From NCBI RefSeq assembly GCF_022398325.1, contig NZ_JAKEVD010000002.1, positions 1 to 64,000 of the forward strand: a stretch of 64,000 bases of DNA, in the 5' to 3' direction. The first letter of the stretch is position 1, and every line of letters starts with the position of its first letter. The stretch is from Shewanella sp. Isolate13. GTDB lineage: Bacteria > Pseudomonadota > Gammaproteobacteria > Enterobacterales > Shewanellaceae. Positions 25,042-33,686 of the stretch are shown piece by piece. Below the pieces are notes generated by a model that worked only from the letters and a program-made list of their open reading frames with translations, did not search any database and was not told the origin of the DNA. A program made the position numbers and the translations under genes.

Positions 25042-26592
25042 ATGATTAACAACTTAAACGCTTTATATAAAAGAGTGTTACTCGCAAGTATGGCAAGCGT
25101 ATTGATCGCCTGTAGCTCCGACAATGATGATGTCGTGACGCCTCCGCCAAGTGATAATAATTCGCCGATCGCTCAACCAACAACGGCCACCGCCATTGTT
25201 GGTACTCCGGTAATGGTTGATGCCATTGCTAACGACACTGATCCTGATGGCGATGCGCTAACGTTAACAGTCGTGGAGTTAATCGAAGGTTCAGGCACTG
25301 GGGTCATTAAAGACAACCAATTGCTGTTTACTCCAGTACAGCCTGGCACTGTTGTGTTTAGTTACACGGTTGCCGACCCGCAAGGTGCGACTGATGATTC
25401 AACCGTGACAATTAAGGTCTCTGCAGCAACTGAGACGGGTCACTTTGTGGGAACACAAACTTGTTTAACCTGCCATACAGATAAAGCGACCTTCTTAGAA
25501 ACAGGCCATAACTTTAAGCTAAGCAAGATTGAAAACGGTGAGGCACCGCAGTTCCCGTTCTCATCGTTAGAAGGCTCGGTCGAGTTGCTTCATGGTGCGA
25601 AAAATAGTGCGGGTACACCGAATAGTTGGGATGAGGTGAGCTATGTTATCGGTGGTTACTATCGCACCGCCATGTACATCGATAGCAATGGTTACATTCT
25701 TGCGGGCGAAGGTGTTCGAGCTGAATTACCTGAAAATGGTGAAGATTTTACGATAGACAATATCGTTCCTAATAATGCACATTTTCCAGTAGACGGACAC
25801 TCATTCGATTGTGGTCACTGCCATACAACCGGTTGGAAAGATTACACTCCAGACTCGCCTTTGAATCCAAACCATCAAGATGGTCTTGAAGGTATCGAAG
25901 GTACGTTTGAGATGACGGGGATTCAGTGTGAAGCCTGCCATGGCGCTGGCGATAAGCATGTGAAGACTCAGTCTGCAGATGATATTGATCGTATTGCTAA
26001 GGGGCGCTATACCTCTGACTTACAGCAAGCGGATATGGCGTTTGGTAAAGCGATCACCTGTGCTGAATGTCACAGCAAGAAGACCAACCGTAAGTTCCCA
26101 ACCTTTATCAGTGAGCATAACCAAGACTTTGGTGGCGACAGTATCGGTGGTCGTACGATCCCTTATGATATTGGTGGTCGAGTTGCCGGTGATGCGCTAT
26201 TAGGAATGGATGCCGATACGGGTGAGATCACAGGTAAGAAACAGGATATGGCGTGCCATACCTGTCATAATCCACATCAATCAAAGATTAATGATGACAA
26301 GCCGGGTCATGAGAATGCGATGCTGAAACAGTGCGTGGATTGTCACTACGACAAGCCGTTCACGCCAGAGCTTGAGATCCACAGCTTTGTGGCCAAGTGT
26401 GAAAGCTGTCATATGCCTAACAACAAGCACTTCTTCAGGATTAATTTGGAATATCCAGCATCTAGTCCTGAGAACTTCTCCAAAGACGGTAAGTATGTTC
26501 AGCCTTGGAATACTTCAAAAGACAGTTGCTCAAGCTGTCATAAAGAAGATTACGATGCCCGCGCAGCCTTAATTGAGAAGATGCATCAGTAA
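25042..26592 (+). CDS. Octaheme c-type cytochrome lipoprotein with Ig/cadherin-like domain
   Basis: I start at the ATG at 25042, which has an AGGGA ribosome-binding site. The 516-residue protein has a lipoprotein signal (lipobox LIAC), a Thr/Pro-rich linker, a cadherin-like or Big-type beta domain (about 38-130, with NDTDPDGDALTLTV), and then exactly eight CXXCH haem-binding motifs (CLTCH, CGHCH, CEACH, CAECH, CHTCH, CVDCH, CESCH, CSSCH). It is likely a membrane-anchored electron carrier or reductase in the periplasm or on the surface. Low-similarity octahaem families include nitrite, hydroxylamine and tetrathionate reductases, and the catalytic function here is unknown. Expression context does not reveal a partner. 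Confidence 0.88.
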   Translation: MINNLNALYKRVLLASMASVLIACSSDNDDVVTPPPSDNNSPIAQPTTATAIVGTPVMVDAIANDTDPDGDALTLTVVELIEGSGTGVIKDNQLLFTPVQPGTVVFSYTVADPQGATDDSTVTIKVSAATETGHFVGTQTCLTCHTDKATFLETGHNFKLSKIENGEAPQFPFSSLEGSVELLHGAKNSAGTPNSWDEVSYVIGGYYRTAMYIDSNGYILAGEGVRAELPENGEDFTIDNIVPNNAHFPVDGHSFDCGHCHTTGWKDYTPDSPLNPNHQDGLEGIEGTFEMTGIQCEACHGAGDKHVKTQSADDIDRIAKGRYTSDLQQADMAFGKAITCAECHSKKTNRKFPTFISEHNQDFGGDSIGGRTIPYDIGGRVAGDALLGMDADTGEITGKKQDMACHTCHNPHQSKINDDKPGHENAMLKQCVDCHYDKPFTPELEIHSFVAKCESCHMPNNKHFFRINLEYPASSPENFSKDGKYVQPWNTSKDSCSSCHKEDYDARAALIEKMHQ

Positions 26593-26613
26593 TAGAATAG
26601 ATAAGTGCATTTT

Positions 26614-26647
26614 AAAGCCTCAACTTAATAAAGTTGGGGCTTTTTTA
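26614..26647 (+). terminator. Terminator of the octaheme cytochrome gene
   Basis: AAGCCTCAACTT and AAGTTGGGGCTT pair (one G-U) around AAT, followed by a T-run. Confidence 0.85.
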
Positions 26648-26695
26648 TGAGTTATTTTTGGGTGTTAACGAGTAATGCTTATGTTTGAGGTGTTT

Positions 26696-26750
26696 GTCTT
26701 TTTGACTTTGCACCTGTCGTTTTGACATCACTTCCTGTTGTTGAAAAGAC
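26696..26750 (+). promoter_or_regulatory. Three NorR-type enhancer sites upstream of norV
   Basis: GTCTTTTTGAC (26696-26706), GTCGTTTTGAC (26716-26726) and GTTGAAAAGAC (26740-26750) each fit GT-N7-AC, the core of NorR binding sites. Three such sites upstream of a sigma-54 promoter is the arrangement known for E. coli norVW. The norR gene itself is not next to norV here. Confidence 0.8.
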
Positions 26751-26804
26751 AATCTTATTTCTGCTTTATATTTAAAATACCCAGTAAATCAATGAGGTAA
26801 AAGT

Positions 26805-26820
26805 TGGCACATTCGCTGCT
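26805..26820 (+). promoter_or_regulatory. Sigma-54 promoter of norVW
   Basis: TGGCAC-ATTCGC-TGCT carries the GG and GC dinucleotides at the -24/-12 spacing of sigma-54 promoters (consensus TGGCAC-N5-TTGC). It lies 55 bases downstream of the last NorR-type site and 59 before the norV start. Confidence 0.75.
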
Positions 26821-26878
26821 ATTACAAGATCAGGTTTAGTGTAAGTGCACTAATTAAATTTTAGTAATAGGTGACAAT

Positions 26879-28402
26879 ATGACAATTCATGTCAAAAACA
26901 ACATTCATTGGGTAGGGCAACGTGACTGGGAAGTGCAAGACTTCCATGGTACTGAGTACAAGATGACTAAAGGTACCAGTTACAACAGCTATCTTATTCG
27001 TGAGCAGAAGACTGTATTGATTGATACTGTCGACCATAGATTTAGTCAGCAGTTCATTCAAAATCTAGAGATGGAGATCGATCTTAATCAGATCGATTAC
27101 ATCATCATAAACCATGCCGAAGAAGACCATTCAGGTGCGCTGGTTGCGTTAATGGCAAAGATCCCCAATACGCCAATTTATTGCACCGAAAATGCCGTGG
27201 ATTCGATCGTCGGCCATCACCATCATCCTGAATGGAATTTCAATATAGTTAAAACTGGCGACACCTTGGATATCGGTAACGGCAAGCAGCTTATCTTTAT
27301 CGAGGCGCCGATGCTGCACTGGCCTGATAGTATGATGACCTATCAAACTGGCGATGCTGTGCTGTACAGCAACGATGCGTTTGGCCAGCACTATTGCGAT
27401 GAGCGCCTGTTTAACGATGAAGTGGATCAAACGGAGTTAATGGATCAATGCTTGCGCTATTACTCTAATATTTTAACGCCATTTAGTGCATTGGTGACGG
27501 CTAAGATCCATGAGGTATTAAGCTTTAATTTACCTGTCGATATGATAGCGACCTCTCACGGCATCGTATGGCGTGACAATCCTGCCCAGATCATTCATCA
27601 GTATCTTGAGTGGGCCGATAACTATCGAGAAGATCGCATCACGCTTTTCTATGACTCGATGTCGAACAATACTCGCATGATGGCCGATGCGATCGCCCAA
27701 GGGATCCATGATGTCGATCCCAGCGTTGCCGTTAAGGTATTTAATGTGTCGCGCCAAGACAAGAATGACATTCTTGCCAGTATCTTCAGGTCGAAAGGGA
27801 TCTTGGTGGGTTCATCAACCATGAATAATGTGATGATGCCCAAAGTGGCCGGCATGCTGGAAGAGATCACTGGTCTGCGCTTTAAAAATAAGAAGGCCGC
27901 AGCTTTTGGGAGCTTTGGCTGGAATGGTGGTGCGGTTGACCGCATTCATACACGCCTTACCGATGCTGGGTTTGAGACGAGTTACGGTATGAAAACCAAG
28001 TGGCGCCCCGATGGCAAGGCGATGCGTGAATGTCGCGAATATGGCCAACACATTGCAAAGCAGTGGGCGTTGAGGGATCTATCTGAGCCATTAAAGCAGA
28101 AGATCGTTAACCCAGCTCCGACAGCCCAAGAAATCAGTACTCAAGAGGCTGATGACAAAGAGCCTGTACAGCAACAAGCAGCCGTTGAGTCATTCACTCC
28201 CGAAGCTGAAGTTGCGATAAGCCCCGAGCTCGATACGCAAAGCATGGTGTGCACCGTGTGTAACTGGGTGTATGACCCTGCTATTGGTGAGCCGAATCAA
28301 AATGTTGCCCCAGGCACTACTTGGTCAGATGTTGCTGTAGATTTTCTCTGCCCAGAATGTGGCTTAGGCAAAGATGTGTTTTTGCCTACCAAGGGAGCTT
28401 AA
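26879..28402 (+). CDS. norV: Anaerobic nitric oxide reductase flavorubredoxin NorV
   Basis: A 507-residue protein with the three-domain NorV layout. Residues 1-245 are a metallo-beta-lactamase domain carrying the di-iron ligands [24 protein letters not shown] and SHGIVWR. A flavodoxin domain (about 255-395) binds FMN ([15 protein letters not shown]). After a linker rich in Gln and Glu comes a C-terminal rubredoxin with two Cys pairs ([10 protein letters not shown] and CPECG). It reduces NO to N2O in the cytoplasm under anoxia, with electrons from NorW, whose gene starts one base after its stop. A good AGGTGA ribosome-binding site is present. Confidence 0.97.
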   Translation: MTIHVKNNIHWVGQRDWEVQDFHGTEYKMTKGTSYNSYLIREQKTVLIDTVDHRFSQQFIQNLEMEIDLNQIDYIIINHAEEDHSGALVALMAKIPNTPIYCTENAVDSIVGHHHHPEWNFNIVKTGDTLDIGNGKQLIFIEAPMLHWPDSMMTYQTGDAVLYSNDAFGQHYCDERLFNDEVDQTELMDQCLRYYSNILTPFSALVTAKIHEVLSFNLPVDMIATSHGIVWRDNPAQIIHQYLEWADNYREDRITLFYDSMSNNTRMMADAIAQGIHDVDPSVAVKVFNVSRQDKNDILASIFRSKGILVGSSTMNNVMMPKVAGMLEEITGLRFKNKKAAAFGSFGWNGGAVDRIHTRLTDAGFETSYGMKTKWRPDGKAMRECREYGQHIAKQWALRDLSEPLKQKIVNPAPTAQEISTQEADDKEPVQQQAAVESFTPEAEVAISPELDTQSMVCTVCNWVYDPAIGEPNQNVAPGTTWSDVAVDFLCPECGLGKDVFLPTKGA

Positions 28403-28403
28403 G

Positions 28404-29567
28404 ATGAGTCAGCAAACACAAGCCCCCATAATCATTATCGGCAGTGGTTTTGCTGCGTATCAATTGATCAAAGCGATCAGACGTAGCGATCTTACCACCG
28501 CAATTCAGGTATTTAGTTGTGATAGTGGTGATGATTATAACAAGCCAGATCTTAGCCATGTGGCTTCTAAAAAGCAGCTTGCTAGCGATCTAATTAGGGC
28601 GACAGGCGCAGCTATGGCCACCGAGTTTGATTTTGAGCTATGGGCTAATACAAGAGTTGATGCAATAGAGCCTGATTGCCATAGGATCTTGGTGGCTGAT
28701 CAAGCTTACCCGTATTCCAAGTTGGTATTGGCAACGGGGGCTAAAGCCTTTATTCCGCCTATGTCAGGTAATGCCATCGACAGAGTTATGACCCTAAATA
28801 GCTTGCAAGAGTACCAAGCGGTAGAGCAACAACTTGCGCTGGCTAAGCGCATACTCGTGATAGGTGGAGGTTTGATAGGCGCAGAGTTATCGATGGATCT
28901 GGCGAGTGCAGGGAAAAAGGTGATGACTGTCGATCCCTGCGATCGTTTGATGGCTAACTTATTGCCTGAGTACATTGCCCTGCAGCTGGGCAAAAAGATG
29001 CAAGGATTGGGAGTGGAGCTGGCGCTTAATGATAGTGTTGTTGCGCTTAATCACACTAGCGATAGTACTAGTGGGAGTTCTTCAATCCTTGCCAAGTTAG
29101 CCTCTAATCGGCAAACAGAGGTCGATATGGTGATCTCTGCCGCGGGACTCATGCCCAATATCGCGTTGGCGCAGCGAGCGGGCATTGCTGTTGGCCGCGG
29201 GATTATAGTGGACGGTTTTCTACAAACTTCGGCGGCCGATATATTTGCTTTGGGAGATTGCGCCGAGATAGATGGCAAAGTATTGGCTTACCTACAGCCA
29301 GCGCTGCTCAGTGCGAATGCGTTAGCAAAAACCTTATTGGGTCAGGCGACAAAGTTGGAGCTTCCCGCGATGTTAGTGAAGATCAAAACGCCACATTATC
29401 CCATTCAGCTAGGGGGAAACACAGTAGTGGGCATCCAACGCTGGCAGATGGAGATTGATGCTGAAGGTTGTAGTGTTAATGCGTTAAATGCTGAGGGGAC
29501 GTTACAGGGCTTTGTCGTTGCCGAGCAACATATGAATAGAGCCTTCTCGCTGTTGAAATCGCTATAG
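28404..29567 (+). CDS. norW: NADH:flavorubredoxin reductase NorW
   Basis: I start at the ATG at 28404, one base after norV. The 387-residue FAD/NAD oxidoreductase has two dinucleotide-binding motifs: IIIIGSGFAAYQLI near the N-terminus (FAD) and ILVIGGGLIGAELSMDLA near residue 145 (NAD). The FAD-closing motif IFALGDCAEIDG also appears. This is the pyridine-nucleotide-disulfide reductase fold without the disulfide, as in rubredoxin reductases. It passes electrons from NADH to the NorV rubredoxin domain. Confidence 0.95.
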   Translation: MSQQTQAPIIIIGSGFAAYQLIKAIRRSDLTTAIQVFSCDSGDDYNKPDLSHVASKKQLASDLIRATGAAMATEFDFELWANTRVDAIEPDCHRILVADQAYPYSKLVLATGAKAFIPPMSGNAIDRVMTLNSLQEYQAVEQQLALAKRILVIGGGLIGAELSMDLASAGKKVMTVDPCDRLMANLLPEYIALQLGKKMQGLGVELALNDSVVALNHTSDSTSGSSSILAKLASNRQTEVDMVISAAGLMPNIALAQRAGIAVGRGIIVDGFLQTSAADIFALGDCAEIDGKVLAYLQPALLSANALAKTLLGQATKLELPAMLVKIKTPHYPIQLGGNTVVGIQRWQMEIDAEGCSVNALNAEGTLQGFVVAEQHMNRAFSLLKSL

Positions 29568-29600
29568 CTTTCAATAGATTTAAACAATTTTGTATTGCAG

Positions 29601-29633
29601 ATGTTGCTGTAAGTAAATCGCTGACAGCAACAT
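29601..29633. repeat. Intercistronic 10-bp hairpin in the norVW operon
   Basis: ATGTTGCTGT and ACAGCAACAT pair perfectly around 13 bases, between norW and the YeaR-like gene. There is no T-run. It could uncouple expression or mark an RNA processing site. Confidence 0.6.
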
Positions 29634-29650
29634 ATCCTGAGGAGTTAAAT

Positions 29651-29986
29651 ATGAGCCATTTACGGATCCCTAAAAATTGGACCATTCAGCGTTCAACCGG
29701 CTTTTTTACTAAGGAAAATGTGCCGGCGGCCCTGCTGGGTCATCACAATACGGCAGAAGGCGTATTTGGTCAGCTATGTGTGATGGAGGGGCAGGTTACT
29801 TACTATGGTTTTGCTAATAGTGAAGAGACTGAAGCTGAGGTGAAAGTAGTGATTAATGCAGGGCAGTTTGTTACGAGTCCTCCCCAGTATTGGCATCGTA
29901 TTGAGCTAAGTGATGATGCTCAATTCAATATTAATTTCTGGTCAGAGTCAGATAAATCAAATAAGCCAATGTTTCACACTAAGTAG
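29651..29986 (+). CDS. DUF1971/YeaR-like cupin protein
   Basis: A 111-residue cupin-like protein with the DUF1971 signature: WTIQRSTGFFTKENVPAALLGHHNT at the start, then the GVFGQLCVMEGQVTYYGF strand and SPPQYWHRIEL, which carries a likely metal-ligand His. E. coli YeaR belongs to this family and responds to nitrate and nitric oxide. Its place 83 bases after norW and before the operon terminator supports co-expression with NO detoxification. Biochemical function is not established. Confidence 0.85.
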   Translation: MSHLRIPKNWTIQRSTGFFTKENVPAALLGHHNTAEGVFGQLCVMEGQVTYYGFANSEETEAEVKVVINAGQFVTSPPQYWHRIELSDDAQFNINFWSESDKSNKPMFHTK

Positions 29987-30031
29987 GCTTAGAATAGTTA
30001 AGATAAGTAGCCTATGAACGAATAAGAAAAG

Positions 30032-30056
30032 AAGTCAGCCCTTGCTGACTTTTTTG
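30032..30056 (+). terminator. Terminator of the norVW operon
   Basis: AAGTCAGC-CCTT-GCTGACTT followed by a T-run. Confidence 0.9.
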
Positions 30057-30280
30057 TTTGTGGGTGACAGAAATTTGACTTTTATTGTGACATTTTAGTT
30101 ATTAAACTAGATTGTATGCGATTGTTTTATCTTTACTTATTTTATTTTACACCGACGTAGCTGCAAATTTAACCATCACTTATAAAAGTGTTGCCTGAGT
30201 CGTGGAAATAACATCGACTCGGGTTATACTCCACGCCCGTCATTCAAGCTAAACGCTCCCTAAGATGTGAGACTTTTACG

Positions 30281-31219
30281 ATGAGGCTCCAAGTAAAATC
30301 AAGGTTTCTACCCCTGCTAGCATTGCTGGTTACTTTTGGCATTTCGGCGACCCAAGTCATGGCAAGGGATTTAGCCGAAGTTAAAGCTGAAGGGGTGTTG
30401 CGTCACCTAGGGGTACCCTATGCAAACTTCGTTTCTCAGTACTCGGAAGGCAACAAGATCACTCATAGTGGCCTCGATATTGAGCTAATGCAAAACTTCG
30501 CTCGTCACCTTGGAGTGGAATATCAGTTTATTCCCGCCACATGGACAACGGTTTTTGGCATGCTGACAGGGCGTAATGGTCAGTTCATTAATAATAGAGT
30601 CGTCTATGGCGAACCTGAGCCGATAATCGGCGATGTGATTGCTAATGGTTTTACCGTTTTAGATTGGCGTGAGGAGATTGTGGCTTTCTCCGATGATTAC
30701 TTTCCCTCTGCGGTTTGGCTGGTTGCGCGCACTGAGTCAGAGCTGAACCCAATTAATCCCAGTGGCTCTGAGTTGGATGATGTTTTAACCGTGAAGAAGA
30801 TGCTGCGTCAGCGAGATATCATCGCCATGAAGCAATCTTGTCTCGATCCCGACCTATATGATCTGTACGGCACTCAAGCCAATGTTATTTTACCCGCTAA
30901 GCAATTACAGCTTAATGAAATGGTACCATTTCTACTCAGTGTTAAGGCCGAGGCAACCCTACTAGATGTTGCAGATTCACTGATTGCGATAGATAAGTGG
31001 CCAAATGAGATTAAGATTATTGGTCCCATCTCCGAAGAGCAGCGAATGGCGGTGGGTTTTCGCAAAGACTCGCCACAGCTTCGACAAGCCTTCAACCAGT
31101 ATTTGAAACAGATCCGCGCAGACGGTAGCTATAACAAGTTAGTGAAGAAGCATTACCCTACAGTGTTTCATTACTACCAAGACTATTTTGATAAAGCGGC
31201 ATTAGATGCCAAAAAGTAA
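30281..31219 (+). CDS. Periplasmic family-3 solute-binding protein, paired with a GGDEF-EAL gene
   Basis: A 312-residue secreted protein with a signal peptide (cut near VMA-RD) and the two-lobe family-3 binding fold: LRHLGVPYANFV, GLDIELMQNFARHLGVEYQFIPATW, and the C-terminal MAVGFRKDSPQLRQAFNQYLKQI-ADGSYNKLVKKHYP. No ABC permease or ATPase is near. Instead the next gene encodes a membrane GGDEF-EAL protein and starts directly after the stop, so this protein probably senses a periplasmic ligand and reports it to that enzyme rather than importing it. Confidence 0.85.
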   Translation: MRLQVKSRFLPLLALLVTFGISATQVMARDLAEVKAEGVLRHLGVPYANFVSQYSEGNKITHSGLDIELMQNFARHLGVEYQFIPATWTTVFGMLTGRNGQFINNRVVYGEPEPIIGDVIANGFTVLDWREEIVAFSDDYFPSAVWLVARTESELNPINPSGSELDDVLTVKKMLRQRDIIAMKQSCLDPDLYDLYGTQANVILPAKQLQLNEMVPFLLSVKAEATLLDVADSLIAIDKWPNEIKIIGPISEEQRMAVGFRKDSPQLRQAFNQYLKQIRADGSYNKLVKKHYPTVFHYYQDYFDKAALDAKK

Positions 31220-31220
31220 C

Positions 31221-33575
31221 ATGAAACAGTTCAAATGGTTTAACAGCAAAACTGCTATCATCATTGCAGGTATCTTACTGAGTGCCTATTTAATTCTTAT
31301 TTTGACCGTCACCAATTTGGGCCAGAGTCGATTAAAAGAGTCACAAAACAGTGCGCTTAATCTAAGAGTTAGTAATTACACGGAAAACTTAAGTTTTTTC
31401 ATCGATGCTAGTGAAAAGAATATTGCTAATCTGAGCATGAAACGGGACGTCAGTACCTACTTCTCTAATTTAGCCGCAGGTATGTCGTTGCAGTATGGCT
31501 TAGGTTCTAGCCTATTTAACCTAACTCGAACCATAGATAACTTTACTCAGTCGAATAAGATGGATGGCCAACTTATTTACTCTCGGGTGTTGATCGTGGG
31601 GGTAGGCGAAAGTGTCATTGTCGATACTCAGCCAGATAGTGCTTTTGATATCAGTCAGCTACCTTTTAAGGAGATGGAGGCCCTTAGTCATAAGATCTTG
31701 GTCGTATCTGGTGAGGATGGACCTGATATTCATTTGCTGCAGACTATCTATCATCAGAATAAGCCCGTAGCGATCTTAGTGGCGAGCCTAAATACAGATG
31801 TGCTGATCCGTATGTTGTCGACACAAGAGCACCACGATAGCGGCAGTTGCTTAACCTTAGTGACGCCTGTTGGAGACATTGTTGTGTGGAACTCTCTCAA
31901 CGGTTGTGTCTCAGACCGCGAGCTTGGCACGACGAGCTACTATAGTGAAACCTCAAGGATCATCTACTTTGAGAAGAAGGTTGTTTCGACCCCTTTTCTA
32001 TTAGAGAGTTGGTTTGAGCCTGTCAGTGAGCAAGATATTTTTACATCGGCTTGGTTTATTGCCGCAATCTCCCTATTGGCACTGCCAGTATTTATGGGGC
32101 TTATCTACCTGATGCGGATCAATAACGCTAACTTAGTGCTGCAGACCCAAGTTGAGCTATCTTCCGAGCAACAGCAGAAGTTGGCAATACAAAACACTCA
32201 GCTACATGAAGAGATCACTAAGCGTAAGGCATCGGAAAGCAAGCTTGCCTATCAAGCGACCCATGATGAACTGACCAATTTGGCTAATCGTACCCATGGT
32301 ATGGCTCGTCTGCAGGAAGCGATTCGTGCAGCGCATGCGACACAGACGCAAATTCTGTTGTTGTTTATCGACTTGGATAACTTTAAGCAAGTGAATGATA
32401 CAGAGGGGCACCATGCAGGGGATCTGTTATTAAAGCAAACTAGCGAGCGGCTGCTTAGATCTGTACGCAGTACCGATATCGTGGCACGTTTAGGTGGTGA
32501 TGAGTTCTTGGTTATCGTGCCCGATATTCAGCACCAAGACTCTGCCAAACTGGTCGCGAGTAGTATTCTATCTGTGTTTGAAAAACCGTTTCATATCGAG
32601 CAGCAAGAGTTTTTTGTTTCGACCAGTATTGGTATGTCTATTTACCCTAAAGATGGCAAAAATGCTGCGACACTATTAAAGCGCGCCGATACTGCGCTAT
32701 ATAGCGTCAAGGATATGGGCCGAAACGGGTTTAGTTTCTATGATGAGAGCATGAACCTTGATGTGCAGCGAAACTTTGCGCTCAATGTCCGTTTGCATCA
32801 GGCTATTCAGCAAGGCGATATCGAGATCTACTATCAACCGATACTGGACTTGAGCAGCCGTGAAATTGTCGCAGCCGAAGCCTTGATGCGCTGGACCGAT
32901 AGTGAGCTTGGTTTTGTCTCGCCTGAGGACTTTATTCCGCTTGCGGAGAAAAACGGCCTTATTCATCGGCTCGGTGACATAGTATTGCTTGAGGCGTGCA
33001 CTCAGGCTGCGGCGTGGCAAGCAATTAGCCCTATTAAGATTGCAATTAACTTTTCTAGTGTTCAGTTTAGGTATTGCGAGCAATTGCAGTCGCGTATCGT
33101 CGATATATTGCTACAGACAGGTTTGCCCGCAAGTCAGTTGGATATGGAGGTGACAGAGAGTTTGTTGATAGAGCAAGATCACGCCTTGATGAAGATGCTA
33201 TCTTATCTTAAGCAACTCGGTGTTGGTTTATCTATCGATGATTTCGGCACTGGCTATTCGGCGCTCAGTTACTTACAGAAGTTTGCATTTACTAAGTTAA
33301 AAATTGATCGAGCATTTATTAATAATATGACCACCTGTTCATCGGACGCATCTTTGGTATCGGCGATATTGGCGATGGCTAAGTCGTTACAGCTTAAAGT
33401 GGTTGCCGAGGGGATCGAAACTGAGCAGCAAGCGACTTTTTTACAGCAGCGTAGTTGTGAGTATGGTCAAGGCTACCTCTTTAGTCGCCCGGTCCCAGCG
33501 GCTGAGTTTACTCGTCTGCTATTGCGGCAGCAGCACAATATTGGTCTGGTTGAAAGAGTAGAGCAGGCTGGTTAA
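31221..33575 (+). CDS. Membrane GGDEF-EAL protein (c-di-GMP synthesis/breakdown)
   Basis: About 784 residues. Two transmembrane helices (about 9-30 and 277-300) bracket a periplasmic sensor of some 245 residues. After a coiled-coil linker comes a GGDEF domain with intact GGDEF and an RSTD inhibitory site exactly five residues before it, then an EAL domain with EALMRW (in place of E-x-L), NFSSVQF, a TES helix, DDFGTGYSAL, KIDRAFI and VAEGIE. Both domains keep their main catalytic residues, so either activity is possible. The ATG at 31221 follows the upstream stop by one base; an alternative start at 31206 overlaps it. It is likely controlled by the co-encoded binding protein. Confidence 0.92.
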   Translation: MKQFKWFNSKTAIIIAGILLSAYLILILTVTNLGQSRLKESQNSALNLRVSNYTENLSFFIDASEKNIANLSMKRDVSTYFSNLAAGMSLQYGLGSSLFNLTRTIDNFTQSNKMDGQLIYSRVLIVGVGESVIVDTQPDSAFDISQLPFKEMEALSHKILVVSGEDGPDIHLLQTIYHQNKPVAILVASLNTDVLIRMLSTQEHHDSGSCLTLVTPVGDIVVWNSLNGCVSDRELGTTSYYSETSRIIYFEKKVVSTPFLLESWFEPVSEQDIFTSAWFIAAISLLALPVFMGLIYLMRINNANLVLQTQVELSSEQQQKLAIQNTQLHEEITKRKASESKLAYQATHDELTNLANRTHGMARLQEAIRAAHATQTQILLLFIDLDNFKQVNDTEGHHAGDLLLKQTSERLLRSVRSTDIVARLGGDEFLVIVPDIQHQDSAKLVASSILSVFEKPFHIEQQEFFVSTSIGMSIYPKDGKNAATLLKRADTALYSVKDMGRNGFSFYDESMNLDVQRNFALNVRLHQAIQQGDIEIYYQPILDLSSREIVAAEALMRWTDSELGFVSPEDFIPLAEKNGLIHRLGDIVLLEACTQAAAWQAISPIKIAINFSSVQFRYCEQLQSRIVDILLQTGLPASQLDMEVTESLLIEQDHALMKMLSYLKQLGVGLSIDDFGTGYSALSYLQKFAFTKLKIDRAFINNMTTCSSDASLVSAILAMAKSLQLKVVAEGIETEQQATFLQQRSCEYGQGYLFSRPVPAAEFTRLLLRQQHNIGLVERVEQAG

Positions 33576-33628
33576 GTCATGGGCGATAGGTATCGCTCCT
33601 CTCCTCGTAGGCTCAATTTTGTGATAAA

Positions 33629-33676
33629 AAAACGGCCCGATTTGTTATTTTTAACAATAACAAACGGGCCGTTTTC
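33629..33676. terminator. Very long bidirectional terminator
   Basis: AACGGCCCG and CGGGCCGTT, extended inside by TTTGTTATT and AATAACAAA, form a hairpin of nearly 20 bp, with A-runs before and T-runs after. It separates the GGDEF-EAL gene from the convergent aminotransferase. Confidence 0.9.
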
Positions 33677-33686
33677 TATATATGGG

